Positions 26,330-39,139 are shown, numbered from the stretch's first letter. The stretch is DNA of 64,000 nt from Monodelphis domestica (GCF_027887165.1 NC_077230.1:265303943-265367942); one strand, 5' to 3'. Notes: a model not told the origin generated them from the sequence alone. A program made the numbers and translations.

Positions 26330-26960
26330 TTTTATAGTTAAGGAAACTGAGGCAGAAGACAGTAGTTAAGTGACTTACTCAGGTTCACAGCTAGTAACTG
26401 ATTAAGTTCTGATTTGAATTCAGGTCTTCTTGTCTCCAGGTTCAGTAGCCTAACCACTGAGATACCTAGGAGCATGGAATCACAGATTGAGTGAGACCTG
26501 GAATGAACCTTGGATGTCATCAAGTCCAACTTTCTAATTTCACAAGTGGGGAAACTGAGGAAAAAGGGCTTAAGTCCCCTCCTCAAGGTCACATACCTAA
26601 TAAATATCAATTTGAGACACATACTCAGGATTTCCAAACTGCCAGCTCAGCCCTTTCTTCACTATACTAGTTTGCCTCCATCCAGAATCCATTGGGATTG
26701 TATTGAATGTGTTTATTGAAACCCTCCAACACCATTTCCTCCCATCTCTTGATGGGGTTGTAGGCTTATAGACAGAGAGTTGGAAGGGGCCTTAGATGTT
26801 ATCAAGGTCAATCTTCTCACTTTACAGATGGAATAATTGAGGCCCAGTACGGTGAAGGGTAATTTGCCCAAAGTCACAGGAGCAAAGTCAGGAGTTGAAC
26901 CCAGGACTTCTGACCCCAAGTCCTGAGATAGTTCCCTTGCACCATAATGATCTTCGGGTA
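26330..26960 (-). repeat. Cluster of three inverted MIR/SINE copies
   Basis: Copies at about 26330-26470 ('aaggaaactgaggcagaaga', 'cacagctagtaactgattaa'), 26480-26700 ('cacaagtggggaaactgagg', 'cctcaaggtcacatac') and 26765-26960 ('ttacagatggaataattgag', 'aatttgcccaaagtcacagg'). Confidence 0.6.
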
Positions 26961-27289
26961 GAGTGGTGAAGATAAAAAACGTCAGACTTACCAAGTGCTG
27001 AAAGAGTAGAGGAAGAGAAACCATTCTGAGCAGTCCCAGTAATGTGGGATTGGAATGTATGTGAGCAATGAGGGCTAGATGTATAGACGTCTTTGCAGAG
27101 TCTATAATTACACTCATTGAAGTTGATTAGCACAGCTGCTACTAGGGTAGGGAAATCTGAGGTTAGTCCTAGAGTGCTGCATTAGAGAATATGGAACTTG
27201 AAGGTGGCTGTCAGCATTTCTGTCTTTTTGCAGGGGAGAAACAGCAGAGTGTTGCATCTACTTGGAGAGGATAATCACTTAAAACAGAA

Positions 27290-27800
27290 CACTATTAATT
27301 ATTACAATCATTAAATTACAAATTCCTTGAGAGTAGGAACTATCTTTTTTTAAAGATATGAAATGAATCATTTTCATCATATTAAACCAAAAGGCTCCTG
27401 TACAAATAAAACCAAGGCAACCAAAACCAGAAGGGAAAAACAACAAACTGGGGGAAAAATCTTCACAACAAATTTCTCAGATAAAGGTCCAATTTCTCTG
27501 ATTTATAGTGAACCAAGTTAAATTTTTAAGAATACAAGCCATTCCCCAATAGACAAATGGTCAAAGGACATGAACCATCACCTCTCAGTTGAAGAAATCA
27601 AAAGCACTGACAATCACATGAAAAAATGTTCTAAATCACTCTTTTAAAAAAATTTACTTTTATTGATTAATTAAGACAAATTTTCTATGATTACATGATT
27701 AGGAACTGTCTTTTGACTCTTTTTTATCCCAGGCATTTACCACAGTGCCAGGCACATAATTGTTGCTTAGTGAATGTTTACTAAATTGAATCAAAAGATG
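27290..27800 (+). repeat. L2 3' tail split by an L1 insertion
   Basis: The L2 tail text 'aaattccttgagagtaggaac' (27320-27340) continues at 27701 with 'aggaactgtcttttgactct', 'cagtgccaggcacataattg', 'tgaatgttta'. The 27349-27699 insert lies between copies of TAGGAACTATCTTTT (27334-27348) and TAGGAACTGTCTTTT (27700-27714). Confidence 0.7.
27349..27699. repeat. L1 insertion of mixed orientation
   Basis: 27370-27640 is L1 ORF2 text on the + strand ('ggctcctgtacaaataaaac', 'cattccccaatagacaaatg', 'cacatgaaaaaatgttctaa'). 27645-27699 is an L1 3' tail on the - strand ('tttctatgattacatgatt'). The unit has a 14-of-15 target duplication. Confidence 0.6.
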
Positions 27801-27929
27801 TCAGATGAATGATTTCCTCTCCTTCTACAACCTGCCCTGCTTCACACTCTTCATCATGTTTCCAATTCTCTCTGCCCCAACATAGGCTCTGTTCAATCCT
27901 GCCCAAAGCAAAGTTTTTCTTTTCAAGCT

Positions 27930-28110
27930 TTTACCTTCTGTCTTAATGCCAGTTCTGAGGCAGAAGAGTGGCAAGGGCTACGCGATTGGACTTAAGTGAC
28001 TTGCTCAGTCATATAACTTTGAAGCATCTGAGGCCAGATTTGAACCCAGTTCCTTCTTGACTCCAGGCCTGATGCTCTATCCACTGTGTTACCTAGCTTC
28101 CCAGCCAAGT
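27930..28110 (-). repeat. Marsupial SINE (type 2), inverted
   Basis: Shows 'ttttaccttctgtcttaatg', 'gaggcagaagagtggcaagg', 'gatgctctatccactgtgtt'. Confidence 0.75.
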
Positions 28111-28840
28111 GTAGTTTATGGTATTTGCCCTGGTGCAAAAATTACTGGTTATGACTGATAATTAGATCACCAAAACAACATAGAGAAAGAAGAGAAGTGG
28201 ATACAAGTAAGCGGTCCTTGCAGACATCCACACTTAGGGAATCGAAGATGCAAGGATGCTCTTAGGGTATGTAGTTTTGTGGGGCCCTGTCTATATAAAG
28301 AATTTGATTAATAACCATTGTGAAACTCAAGGGCCCAAGTGAGGGATGTTGATTTATTGATGAAGATTTCAAATAATTAGCTCACAACATTCTCTTTTCT
28401 CAAATATTGAAATTTAATGTATAGAGCTAAAATGACTATGAGTTTTGGTTATTATTATAGTATACCTGATTACTTGCATTATAATTCTGTGCAATGTGGT
28501 ATTATGAAAGTTAAAAGAGTGAATCCTTGCTCCCTTCCTCTAGGCTATTTGCAACACTATTTTTTTAATATTCTAGGAAAACAGTTTCCATCAAGAGGGT
28601 TCACCTCATTCCTACATTACCCAGAAACTGAAGCATGCCTCAAAGATCCACAGCTATGTTTTTAGAAAGTGTTTTCAATGCCATTTAACTAATGATATCC
28701 ACAAATGAAAATACATTGCATTGCTTAATATCACTCCCCAATAATATGCATCCCAAGAAAAATTGAATTTGTTGCAACAGTGTGTCAAAGAATAAAATAG
28801 CAAAACTTTATTGTCAATTGGAATTCCACTTCAATGCATC
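28110..28840. other. Intergenic stretch, no recognised element
   Basis: A/T-rich sequence without a repeat, exon or RNA gene I can name. Confidence 0.4.
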
Positions 28841-29830
28841 CATCAGAAGAATCTGATGGGAATTTTGAACTAAAAGGCATAGAGAGTGAATGAAGAAGTG
28901 GAGGAAGTAATTGGCATACTCTTTCTATAGCAATGACAGTCTTGATTTTATTGTAGTTCTCAGATGAAGAGGTGGGAGGAAAGTGGGGCAGAACTGGCAA
29001 AGTGGCTGGGTGGATGTCAAGAAGGTGGCTGACAGAAAAGGCATGATGGGGCTGACTAGATATAGAAAAGGGAGAAGTTTGTGTTCAAGTACTTACTCAT
29101 AAGCACTCTGCAGGCATCAGATGAGAGTTCAAAGCTGAGCAGATGAAGGTCCTTAGGACATGAGCAGTAAAGGTGCCAGGTCTATATAGGGCAATGCCAG
29201 TAGAGATATTAAGATGACTGGCTTAGATGAGCATGTCTGGGGCCAGTTAGATATAGTGGACCAAGGAGTAAGGACTGAGAGAAGAAATAAAAGGTCTTTG
29301 GATCTAGCAGATACAAGATCATCAATAACCTCGGAGAGAGTAATTTCGGTGAAGGGAAAGATAGATCACAAGGAATGGAGAAGTGAGTGGAAGATAGGGG
29401 AGGCAATCTGTGGAGACAGCTTTTTATAGGAATTTATCTGTGAAAGAGGAGAGATATAGGACCATAGTTTAATGGGATAGTAGAGTCAAGGGAAGGTTTT
29501 TTTAAGAACAGGAAAACATACTAGTAGGAAACAAGGAAAGAGTGAGTAAAGAGATTGGAGATCTCTATTATTTATAAAGAGTGAATAAAGAGAAAGAGTG
29601 AATAGAGATTGAAGAGGAGAAATAGAGGAGGAATGAATGATGGAGCAACTTCCCAGAGAAGACAGAAAAAGAAATAAATGATTGTGGGCACTAGCAAGAA
29701 AGGTTGGTTTTGGTAAGGAGAAGATCACCTATTTCTTAGAGATTGGGTCAGTGAAAATATATGGGAATTTTTAAGGTGTGGGGCAGAGAAGAAGTGGGAA
29801 ATAACTATGGATGACTTTAAAGGGCATGTG
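28840..29830 (+). repeat. Unnamed long repeat 'A', distal part
   Basis: Purine-rich sequence with 'ggagagagtaatttcggtga', 'cagctttttataggaattta', 'ggagagatataggaccatag', 'agtcaagggaaggttttttt'. I recall these phrases downstream of the 'A' sequence in other marsupial genomic DNA; the link to 'A' is from memory because no single copy here spans both parts. Confidence 0.4.
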
Positions 29831-31100
29831 TTTTATTGGAGGTCTCTCTAGTTGCTGTGATATCTCTGGGTATGGCAGTTAACAAGCTCATGTGGTATGT
29901 TTATGTTCCCCTGGGCATTTTTATATGGTCTGTGGTTGGGAATTGTGTGGCTCTGGGTCAGGACAAAAGAGAGGCAGAATAATGCAATGAAAAAATCCTT
30001 CAGTTTGACATTTTAATATGGAGTGCATCTAAGAAAAGACCTGAAGTGTTTATGTATTTGGCTGGTTCAGTTTCAGGGCCTTATGAATGATTTTTCTCCA
30101 TAGAACCCAGTTCCTTGACCCTCTGGAAGGTTGTTTTGTGGAAGACATCTGCTTATTTTTATGAATGATGTCAATAGATGTCGAATAATTTTAATGTGGC
30201 TAACTCAACTGAAGGAGAAAGCCAGGCTTCAGAGGGAAAATTTTGATTCCCCTCTCCCACCAAAGTAGCAGCTTTATCCACCTTCCTTGATCAAGTTAGT
30301 TAGATAAGTACCATGTATATTTCCCCATATGTGGGCCCAGCTTGAATATTGTGTCTTAATGATACCCCTGGTGAGTCTATGGAGAAACAGCAGCTCAGGT
30401 ATTAGGGGATGTCACAGAGATGATTACAGACTTATAGCTAAGAAACTGTTTGTTTAAGGTGGTGATAGGGGATGCTGTAATCAGATGAAAAGGATAAGAG
30501 AGAAGGAAAGCCAAAAGCAAAAACAAATTTTTTTTTCAGCCTGAGTGACTGAGAAAATGGTTAAGACATTATTACCTCTATTTGCTTCAATTATCTGGAA
30601 ATTTCAGTTAAAAAGCATGTTTTGAGCATGAATTAACTAAAATTGCTCCCTCATCTTTCTACTTCCCTCTAATTGAGAATACAGCTAATCCAGAATCCAC
30701 TACAAGCTTTTCCTTCCCATTAACAAAATAGGAAACCCTAGATCAGAGCAGGTAAATTCACCAAAATAACTCTTGCTAAATGTCTGAGACTTCCTGGAAA
30801 CCCAAGTTAAGTCAGATTCCTTGAGAAACATATACGTGGAAATGAGGGCAAGAGGTTTTTTCAATGTTTCTTGTTGGGCTCAACCAGCCAATTGCTGGGT
30901 AGTTTTGTTTCCCTCTTCTAAATGTAGTTTCCCATGAGGAGCTTTCTATTAGGTCTAATTAACAAATGGGAGTGCAAGGACAGAGCCTGGACCATGGTCC
31001 CCCCAAAACATTGGTTATCACTCATCTTGCTTCCATTTCTTCACCACCTGTCCATTTTCTCATACTCAGTTTTAAGTGGATCTTTGGACTCATTCATGTG
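29830..31100. other. Intergenic stretch, no recognised element
   Basis: About 1.3 kb of non-repetitive-looking sequence with no exon, RNA gene or named repeat. Confidence 0.4.
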
Positions 31101-31109
31101 GACATTCTT

Positions 31110-31560
31110 TTCTTTTTTTTTAATTAAATTTTATTTTATTTTCAAATAAAGATCAACTTTAACTCCCCTACCCCCACTCCCCAAAGGAGAAAATAAGAAA
31201 AACAAAATCCCTGTTACAGACACATGCATTCAAGCAAAGCAGAATTTCTCATTGGCCAAGGGTAAAAAATAAAAATGTCTCAATTTTCATTCTGAGACAT
31301 AACCTCTCAAGTAGTATATTTTGTCATGAGTTCTCAATAATTATGATTGACCATTGGGTTGGTCAGAGTTCTCAAGTTTAAATCAACCAAGATCTGCCTT
31401 TTTATCTGCCCTGTAACCTCCCACTCACTGACAACACAAGAAAAACAAAACCATTACAGACATGGATAGACAATTAAAACACATTTCTATACTAGCTATG
31501 GTAGACATACCTTCTGATTACATGGATAGCAACCTATCTGTGCCTCTTGTCCATCCTTTG
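31110..31560 (-). repeat. L1 3' UTR, inverted
   Basis: T-rich start, 'cccccactccccaaaggaga', 'aatccctgttacagacacat', 'ccattgggttggtcagagtt', 'ctcaagttta', the same text as in 63120-63420. Confidence 0.6.
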
Positions 31561-31564
31561 TCAA

Positions 31565-31815
31565 TCTAGTCCATGTTCTTTTTCTTTCTTTCTTTTTTTT
31601 TTAAATAATCCTTACCTTCTGTCTTGGAGGCAATACTGTGTATTGGCTCCAAGGCAGAAGAGTGGTAAGGGCTAGGCAATGGGGGTCAAGTGACTTGCCC
31701 AGGGTCACACAGCTGGGAAGTGTCTGAGACCAAATTTGAACCTAGGACCTCCTGTCTCTAGGTCTGGCCCTCAATCCACTGAGCTACCCAGCTGCCCCCT
31801 CTAGTCCATGTTCTT
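31565..31815 (-). repeat. Marsupial SINE (type 2) with perfect 16-bp target duplication
   Basis: TCTAGTCCATGTTCTT at 31565-31580 and 31800-31815 encloses a full SINE: T-rich tail, 'ccttaccttctgtcttggag', 'agagtggtaagggctaggca', 'ctgagctacccagctgcccc'. It looks relatively young. Confidence 0.9.
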
Positions 31816-31980
31816 CCAAAAGTTTGCTATATATTTGCTATATCTGCCTAATGTTCTGGAAACCAAAATACCAAAGGGCATTTAAGCCATCCTTCATCTG
31901 TTACCACTTGCCTTTACCGAATGACCAATCAATCTTATTTTTCAAACATGATGTTATCTTTTACTCCTGTTCTTCAAAGT

Positions 31981-32095
31981 TTCTCTCTCTGTCTCTGTCT
32001 CTGTCTCTGTCTCTGTCTCTGTCTCTGTCTCTGTCTCTGTCTCTGTCTCTCTCTGTCTCTCTCTCTCTCTCTCTTTCTCCCTCTCTCTCTCTATA
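31981..32095. repeat. (CTCTGT)n / (CT)n microsatellite
   Basis: About 12 CTCTGT-type units followed by pure CT. Open frames through it are artefacts. Confidence 0.95.
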
Positions 32096-32659
32096 TATAT
32101 TCATTTATATCTACTATGCACCTCTCCATCTTCATTAAGGGTGAAATTAATTTTCAGTTCTTCAGAGATTGTTATATTCTAAGGCAAACAGTTATATAAC
32201 AATACCAGTTGAATATTGGAAAAAGAGAGAGTTCTGTTTTTCCAAGAAGCTTGGGATCATTAAAAGAGTTTTAAATTTTTCTGGTATTCCAGTGATTGTT
32301 AGATGAGCTCTCTTGGATCTATTTTCCAGGTCATTTTTTTTACAGTGAGATATTTCAGATTCTCTTCTATATTTTCATTCTTTTGAATTTGTTTTATTGT
32401 TCCCTTTTGTCTAATGGAGTCATAACTTCCATTTGCCCAGCAGCAGCAATAGTAGTAGTAATAGCAGCAGCAGCAGAAGTAGTAATTTCAAAGATTTTTT
32501 TATGTCTTCTTTACCACTCCCTCCTCCAGATGTCTCATGAAGAGATCCTTCAGTGTCTTCATAATTATGTCAATTTCTATATGATTCTACTTTATGTTCA
32601 CTTTATATACTGTAGCTCAATAAACTCTAGTGGTTTGCTATTATTTCAGGATTAAAATA

Positions 32660-33120
32660 AAGATCTTTGTCTGTCATTGAATGCTTTTTACAACCTGAAC
32701 CCTTTCTACCTTTCTAGTCTTTTTAAACCTTACTCCATTCTCTTCACTTTATGGTTCAGCCATACCCGTTTATTTGGTCTTTTTCACATTTAATACTCTA
32801 TCTTGTTTCTATGCTTTTGTCTGTCTCCCATGTCTGAAATGCTCTGCCTCGCCTCATACACCACCTTCTGAAGAAGGTTTTTGTTTTGTTTTGTTTTTGT
32901 CCTTGTCCTCTCAACTGAAGGTGCCTTCCATTCTAAGATGACCTCATGTCTAATCTGTATATGTTTTATATTTGCCTGTCTTTGTAAATGCTGTTTCCCT
33001 TGTTTGAATGTAAGGTCCTTGAGGTCAAGGATTTTTTTATATTTATTTTTCATATATAAAGAGTTTAACACAGTACCTGGTACATAGTAAACATTTAATC
33101 CGTGTTTGTTGATTGATTGA
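32660..33120 (+). repeat. L2 LINE 3' end
   Basis: Reads 'tctcccatgtctgaaatgct', 'cagtacctggtacatagtaa', 'acatttaatccgtgtttgtt', in L2 order and ending in the L2 tail. Confidence 0.7.
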
Positions 33121-34140
33121 CTTCATAAATCACATACCTACTGTTAAATATTTAGAAAGTGATGCCATTCTCTACTTCTTGGAGTTTCTTACCTGGAAGT
33201 CTCTCACAGAAGAGAAGAAGGTCTAAAATCTCTCTTATTGTCTTGGAGTTTCATAGTTAATTGTGTCCAGGGATGCCACGGTCATACTTCTCCATGTGGT
33301 CTCTCTGAACTGCTCACATGTCCAGAACTTGTTTCCCTGGCTCCTTCCTTCACACTTGTTTTAATTTATTCCTAGTATTCTCAGAAATTTTAAAAAATTT
33401 TGTAGCACACTCTCTGCCAATGAGAGTCCTAGCTTAGATGATAGTATCATATAATAGGCTAATGCACAACCTCTATAATTCCAGAAAATCTCTTCCAACA
33501 AGCCCATGTTCTCTTGGCCTCAAGCACTGTGAGAAATGGAGCCCTGGAGAATTCACCAATATGAGTAATTTTGTAAATATGTTCTTTCTTTCCTTTCCTC
33601 ACCAATAATATCCATATGATAAAAATATAAATATTGATCCTCTATTATTATCTATAAAATCCTTCAAATCAATTTCATATTTTAAAACATCACCTAAATG
33701 ATACAAGTTATTGTAAAGAGCATTAAAGTTATTATTTTTTAGTAAATGGAATGTTTTTAAGTTTATCTGACAATCAAATCTTCAACTTGAGATTCATGCT
33801 TTTCAGTAATAAACTTAAAAATTTCCAAAGCTCTTATGGTGCGCTTGATTGATTTTAATACTCTCGGAATGTTAGATAATCTTGACTGCAGTGAAGTTTA
33901 AACAATGAAAATTCTTCAAGAATGTCAGAGTCATAGCATTGCAAGAAATTTATATTAGTTCATCTCTTTGTCAAGCTAGGATAAGAAGAATGAGAAAAAT
34001 ATATACGATAAGCAAGATATGTATACCATACAGCAGTAGTGGCTCATAAACTACATGCCACCCACTTAAAACAAATTCAGCTTTTATAATCATATTTCCA
34101 CACAAACACCCCAACACACCTCCCTTTTGATAATGGATGG
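33120..34140. other. Intergenic stretch, no recognised element
   Basis: A/T-rich with no recognised gene or repeat. Confidence 0.4.
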
Positions 34141-34149
34141 ATTTCTGTT

Positions 34150-34620
34150 TGTGTAAAAACTTTATTTTTATATAATTCCATTTATCTCTTTTGTCCTTAA
34201 AATTTGTTCTGTTTGTTGATTAGAAGCTTCCTTCTCTCTATAATTTTCTTTTCCTTATTATGTTTTTGTTAAAAATATTTAGATTATTGATCAATTTGGA
34301 ATTTATTATGATATGAGGGGTGAAATGAAGTCTAATTCTATTTAAAAAAAACAACCCTTACCTTCTGTTTTACAATCAGTACTAAGTATTGGTTCCAAGG
34401 TAGAAGAGCAGTAAGGGTTAGGCAGCTGGGGTTAAGTGACTTGCCCAGGATCACATAGTTAGTCAATGTCTGAGGTCAGATTTGAATCCAGGATCTCCTG
34501 TCTCTACACCTGGTTCTCAATTCATTGAGTCACCTAGCTGACCCCTCTCATTCTATTTTTTAAGCCAAATTGCTATCTAATGTTCCCAACAGTAAAGTCA
34601 ATCAAGAATCCATTATTCAA
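34150..34620 (-). repeat. Old L1 ORF2 fragment split by a SINE
   Basis: The L1-like text 'gatcaatttggaatttatta' and 'gaagtctaattctattt' continues after the SINE with 'ttttaagccaaattgctatc'. The SINE (34344-34545, inverted type 2) is bounded by TCTAATTCTATTT at 34331-34343 and TCTCATTCTATTT at 34546-34558. A similar L1 fragment lies at 35810-35960. Confidence 0.6.
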
Positions 34621-34834
34621 GACAACAGCTCTAATTAGCTTGGGAAGCTAATTGTTAAATTTTCAGTGTGAGCATTTATACCTAAGAAATAGATCTTGAT
34701 TCATTGTTTTGTTTTTGTAGATTTAAGAAAATGAGGAAAGTGTTAATAATGCAGATTAAATTTAAAGTGTGTAGGTATACATTTCCCTCCTTCCACCCCA
34801 CTTCAGCCAGATTGTTAAACATTTACTAGCACCT

Positions 34835-35080
34835 TTTGTTGTTCAGTTGTGCCAGACTCTTTGTAACCCTAGTTGGGGTTTTCTTGACAGAGATATTGGA
34901 GTGTTTTGCATTTCCTTCTCCAACTTATTTACAGATGATTTTACAGATGGAGGAAAACAGAGTGAAGTGACTTGCCCAGGGTCACATAGAAAGTAAGTGC
35001 CTGAGGCCAGATGTGAACTCAGGAAGTCTTCCTGACTCCTAGCTGGGTGCTCTATCCCCTGCACCACCTCACTGCCCAGC
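34835..35080 (-). repeat. Marsupial SINE (type 1), inverted, near full length
   Basis: Reads 'gttgttcagttgtgccagac', 'gttggggttttcttgacaga', 'gacttgcccagggtcacata', 'tgctctatcccctgcaccac', 'ctcactgccc'. Confidence 0.85.
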
Positions 35081-35809
35081 ACACCTTTGTATTTCACTCT
35101 AAACACTGCTTGACCTCAACAAAAGGGCAGTAAAGAGCCAGGGAATGAAGCCATCACCAGCCTGGAGGTCTGATGACTGCAGGCTAATAATCATAAAAAT
35201 AATAAGTGACATTTATATACTGCTTTATGGTTTGCAATATGATTTACATCCATTGTTTCCTTTGAGCTTTACAACACTCCTACTATTATGTTCCAGGCAC
35301 TATGTGAGGCAACCGTCATCAAAGGAAACCCTATTCTATTGCATACCTTTGCCTCTAATGCAGGATATTAAATTCTGTTCTGCTGATCTTTCTTTTTAAA
35401 AAATCTTGTACTATAACATTCTAACTATATAGTATCGAGACCTGGAGACACTGCAAGTTCTCCTTCCTCCTTTTTTCATAATTCCTCTTGCTATTTTATC
35501 CATTAGTTTCTTTCTTATGCATGACCCTTCTTATTTCATTTGATTTGTCAGTTTCCTAAATGCAGAAACCAATTGGTCTATGCCCAGCTTTTCTCCTAAA
35601 TTCTCCATCTTGATTTCTGTCTGTCATGGTCCAGTCTGGTTGCTATAGAAGATAACAAGGGTCTGCAATGATGGCTGGAGATCACCAGCTGAAGGAGATT
35701 CCAGGGAAACCAGAGGGCAGAGAGAAGCCATGTGTATGTAGGGGGGCTTTGGATGCATTCATTGAATTTCAGTGACAACAAATTGGAATCTTAAATCTAC
35801 CTTGATATT

Positions 35810-35960
35810 CTAAGGCTTGAAATGTTTTTTGCTTAGAAATCTTAAGATTACTGATCAATTTGGTATTTATTATTATGTGAAGTGTGAAATGCAGCTCTAA
35901 TTCTATTTCTTAACCAAATCACTATCCAATTTTCCCAACATTGTTTAATGCCAAGCTCTT
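35810..35960 (-). repeat. Old L1 ORF2 fragment, inverted
   Basis: Reads 'actgatcaatttggtattta', 'gaaatgcagctctaattcta', 'ccaattttcccaacattg', parallel to 34270-34590. Confidence 0.5.
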
Positions 35961-36401
35961 CATTACTAAATTTGGGGCTGTGCTTCGTATTTGTCCCTGT
36001 GGTTGTGATTATACCTTTCTCCTGGTTTTAATCTGGGTTATTCTTTGAACCTTGTGATCACCTCTATTTAACTGATCTGACAAACCTAGCTATTGATCTT
36101 GATTTCCACTTCATACATGATTACTGCCTGCCTTTGTCAGGCACAAGATCCATATTTCTAACTATCAACTTCTGATTATTTCCATCATAATTCTGGCATC
36201 ACTTTTCCCCCAAGGCTTGTGCCAGAATGCCCCCTCCCTCCCCCCCTCAGCCCCCCCCCCCCGCCATCATCTCCTTCCAATATGGCAGGTCTTTAGGTAG
36301 CACCATCCAACTTGTGCAGCTTTAGTCCTTGCTCACTAGGGGCAGTTTCAACTTACTATAAATTCCATTCACTACAATCTTTCTTAGCCTAGTCCACATG
36401 G

Positions 36402-38100
36402 TCAACAATACCATTTCTCTCTTTCTTTTTTTTTTGGAAAATTTTATTTAATTAGTTAATTTAGAATATTTTCTTATGGTTATAAGATTCATATTCTTTC
36501 CCCCCCCCAAACTTCTTCCCATAGGTGACACACAATTCCACTGAGTTTTACATGTGTCATTGATCAAGATCTATTTCCATATTATTAATATTTGCACTGG
36601 GGTGATCATTTAGAGTCTACATTCCCAGTCATATCCCCATTGAACCATGTCATCAAGCAGCTGTTTTTCTTCTGTGTTTCTACTCCCACAGTTCTTCCTG
36701 TGAATGTGGATAGTGTTCTTTCTCACAAATCCCTCCGAATTGTTCTGAATCATTGCATTGCATAGTAGAGAAGTCCATTATATTCAATTGTACCACAATG
36801 TATCAATCTCTGTGTACAATGTTCTCCTGGTTTGGCTCCTTTCACTCTGCATCAATTCTTGGAGGTCATTCCAGTTCAAATATCATCTACTACACATGGA
36901 ATTTCTCAGGTTCATTGTTCCTTTGAGCGCAATAGTATTCCATCACCAACAAATACCACAATTTGTTCACCCATTCTCCAATTGGAGGGCATCCCCTCAT
37001 TTTCCAATTTTTTTTTGCCACCAAAAAGAGCGTGGTTATGAATATTCTTGTACAAGTCTTTTTCCTTATTATTTGGAGTACAAACCCAGCAGTGGTGTGG
37101 CTAGATCAAAGGGTAGACAGTATTTTAGTGCCCTTTGGGCATAGTTCCAAATTGCCCTCCAGAATGGTTGGATCAATTCACAATTCCACCAGCAATGTAT
37201 CAATGTCCCAATTTTGCCACATCCCCTCCAACATTCATTACTTTCCTTTGCTGTCTTGTTAGCCAATCTGCTAGGTGTGAGGTGATACCTCAGGGTTGTT
37301 TTGATTTTCATTTCTCTGATTATGAGATTTAGAACACTTTTTCATGTGCTTATTAATAGTTTTGATTTCTTTATCTGACAATTGCCTATTCTTGTCTCTT
37401 GCCCATTTATTAATTGGAGGATGGCTTGATTTTTTTGTACAATTGATTTAGCTCCTTATAAATTTGAGTTAGTAGACCTTTGACAGAGTTTTTTGTTATA
37501 AAGATTTTTTCCCTAATTTGTTGCTTTCCTTCTAATTTTGGTTACATTGGTTTTGTTTGTACAAAACCTTTTTAATTTAATGTAACCAAAATTACTTATT
37601 TTGCATTTTGTAATTTTTTCTAATTCTTGCTTGGTCTTAAAATCTTTCCTTTCTTAAAGATCTGAGAGGTATACTATTCTGTGTTCACCTTATTTACTTA
37701 TAGTTTCCTTCTTTATATTCAAGTCCATTCACCCATTCTGAGTTTATCTTGCTGTAGAGTGTGAGATGTTGATCTAAACCTAATTTCTCCCATACTGTTT
37801 TCCAATTTTCCCAGCAGTTTTTGTCAAATAGTGGATTTTTGTCCCAGAAGCTGGGATCTTTAGGTTTATTATAGACTGTCTTGCTGAGGTCACTTACCCC
37901 AAGTCTATTCCACTGATCCTCCTTTCTTTCTCTTAGCCAAAACCATATTGTTTTGATGACCACTGCTTTATAGTACAGTTTAAGATTTGGTACTGCTAGG
38001 CTGCCTTCCTTCACTTTTTTTTATTATTTCCCTTGATATTCTTGATCTTTTGTTCTTCCAAATAAACTTTGTTACTGTTTTTTCTCAACAATACCATTTC
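36402..38100 (-). repeat. 5'-truncated L1 (ORF2 C-terminus and 3' UTR) with perfect 16-bp duplications
   Basis: TCAACAATACCATTTC at 36402-36417 and 38085-38100 bounds a 1667-bp insert. On the minus strand it carries two open ORF2 pieces: 38014-37694 (LKLYYKAVVIKTIWFW, DQWNR, CWENWKTVWEKLGLD) and 37311-37069 ([39 protein letters not shown]). These match the conserved L1 ORF2 C-terminus with its CCHC-like cysteines. The full 3' UTR and tail follow, ending in a T run near 36430. Stops between the pieces show that it is dead. Confidence 0.92.
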
Positions 38101-38309
38101 AAGTGTCATTCTAATGGGCAATAAAATAGGATCAATTACATAGAAAGCAAAAGAAAGTAGGGTTGAAAATGAAAACAAAACAAAACAAAACTACAAACAA
38201 ACATTAAGAATTGACAAGTTAGTGCTATAAACCAGCCTCATTAATCTTTAGAAAATAAACAAAGATCTTCAGAGGGACTCAGTAGCTGGAAAGGTTGTTC
38301 TTTTTTTTT

Positions 38310-38510
38310 TTTAAACCCTTACCTTCCATCTTAGAATCAATACTGTTATTGGTTCCAAGGAAGAAGAATGGTAAGGGCTAGGCAATGGGGTTAAGTGGCT
38401 TGCCCAGAGTCACACAGCTAGGAAGTGTCTGAGGTCAGATTTTAATACAGGACCTCTCATCTCTGAGCATGGCTTTCAATCCACTGAGCCACTTAACTTC
38501 CCTCAAGGAA
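38310..38510 (-). repeat. Marsupial SINE (type 2), inverted
   Basis: Poly-T, 'acccttaccttccatcttag', 'gtaagggctaggcaatgggg', 'tcaatccactgagccactta'. Confidence 0.8.
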
Positions 38511-39139
38511 AGATTGTTCTTGATAGCTCTACAATATGGCATAGGCTTCTTGAAGTTAGAAGAATAGTTAAAAGACCAAAAAACCCAAACCAAACAAAGA
38601 AACAAACAAAAAACCCCTCCAACAGCTTTTAATTATCACTAGAAAGATAAAATGTTTATCATGGAAAAAAGCAATATATATATATAGTGGAATACTAAAG
38701 ATTGGGAAAAGATGAAATTCACTTTTTCATTCAAAGCTTTATCAAAGCTATTATCAAAAGTAGTTCAAGGAAGCCTGTAGGACCTGGGCAACTTCAGCAG
38801 GCTGAAAAAAATCCTCTTCCAAAAGATATTTTGGGGATTGTTTTAATAGAAGTCTTGTCCCTGTTGGGGAAATGGTTTCTGATAAATATTTTGCCATACT
38901 GAGAAAGTAGATTTATTGCTTCATTATAGACATTCCCAAATGGAGAAGAAATACTATGGTGTGGCCTTGTATAATGACACATGCTAACAAATATTAAAAA
39001 TGTCTATCCAAGGGATTGAGATAAAAATGTGCTTTAATAGCCAGAGAACTCAATTGATTTAAATTCCACTGAAAATCTGTAGACCATCATCAAGGCTAGA
39101 CTTGGAAATATGAATTATTCATCAAGAGTAAGCTAAATG

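Noticed and set aside
36758-37262. Plus-strand open frames of 128 and 99 codons
   Set aside because: Antisense of the L1 3' UTR and ORF2.
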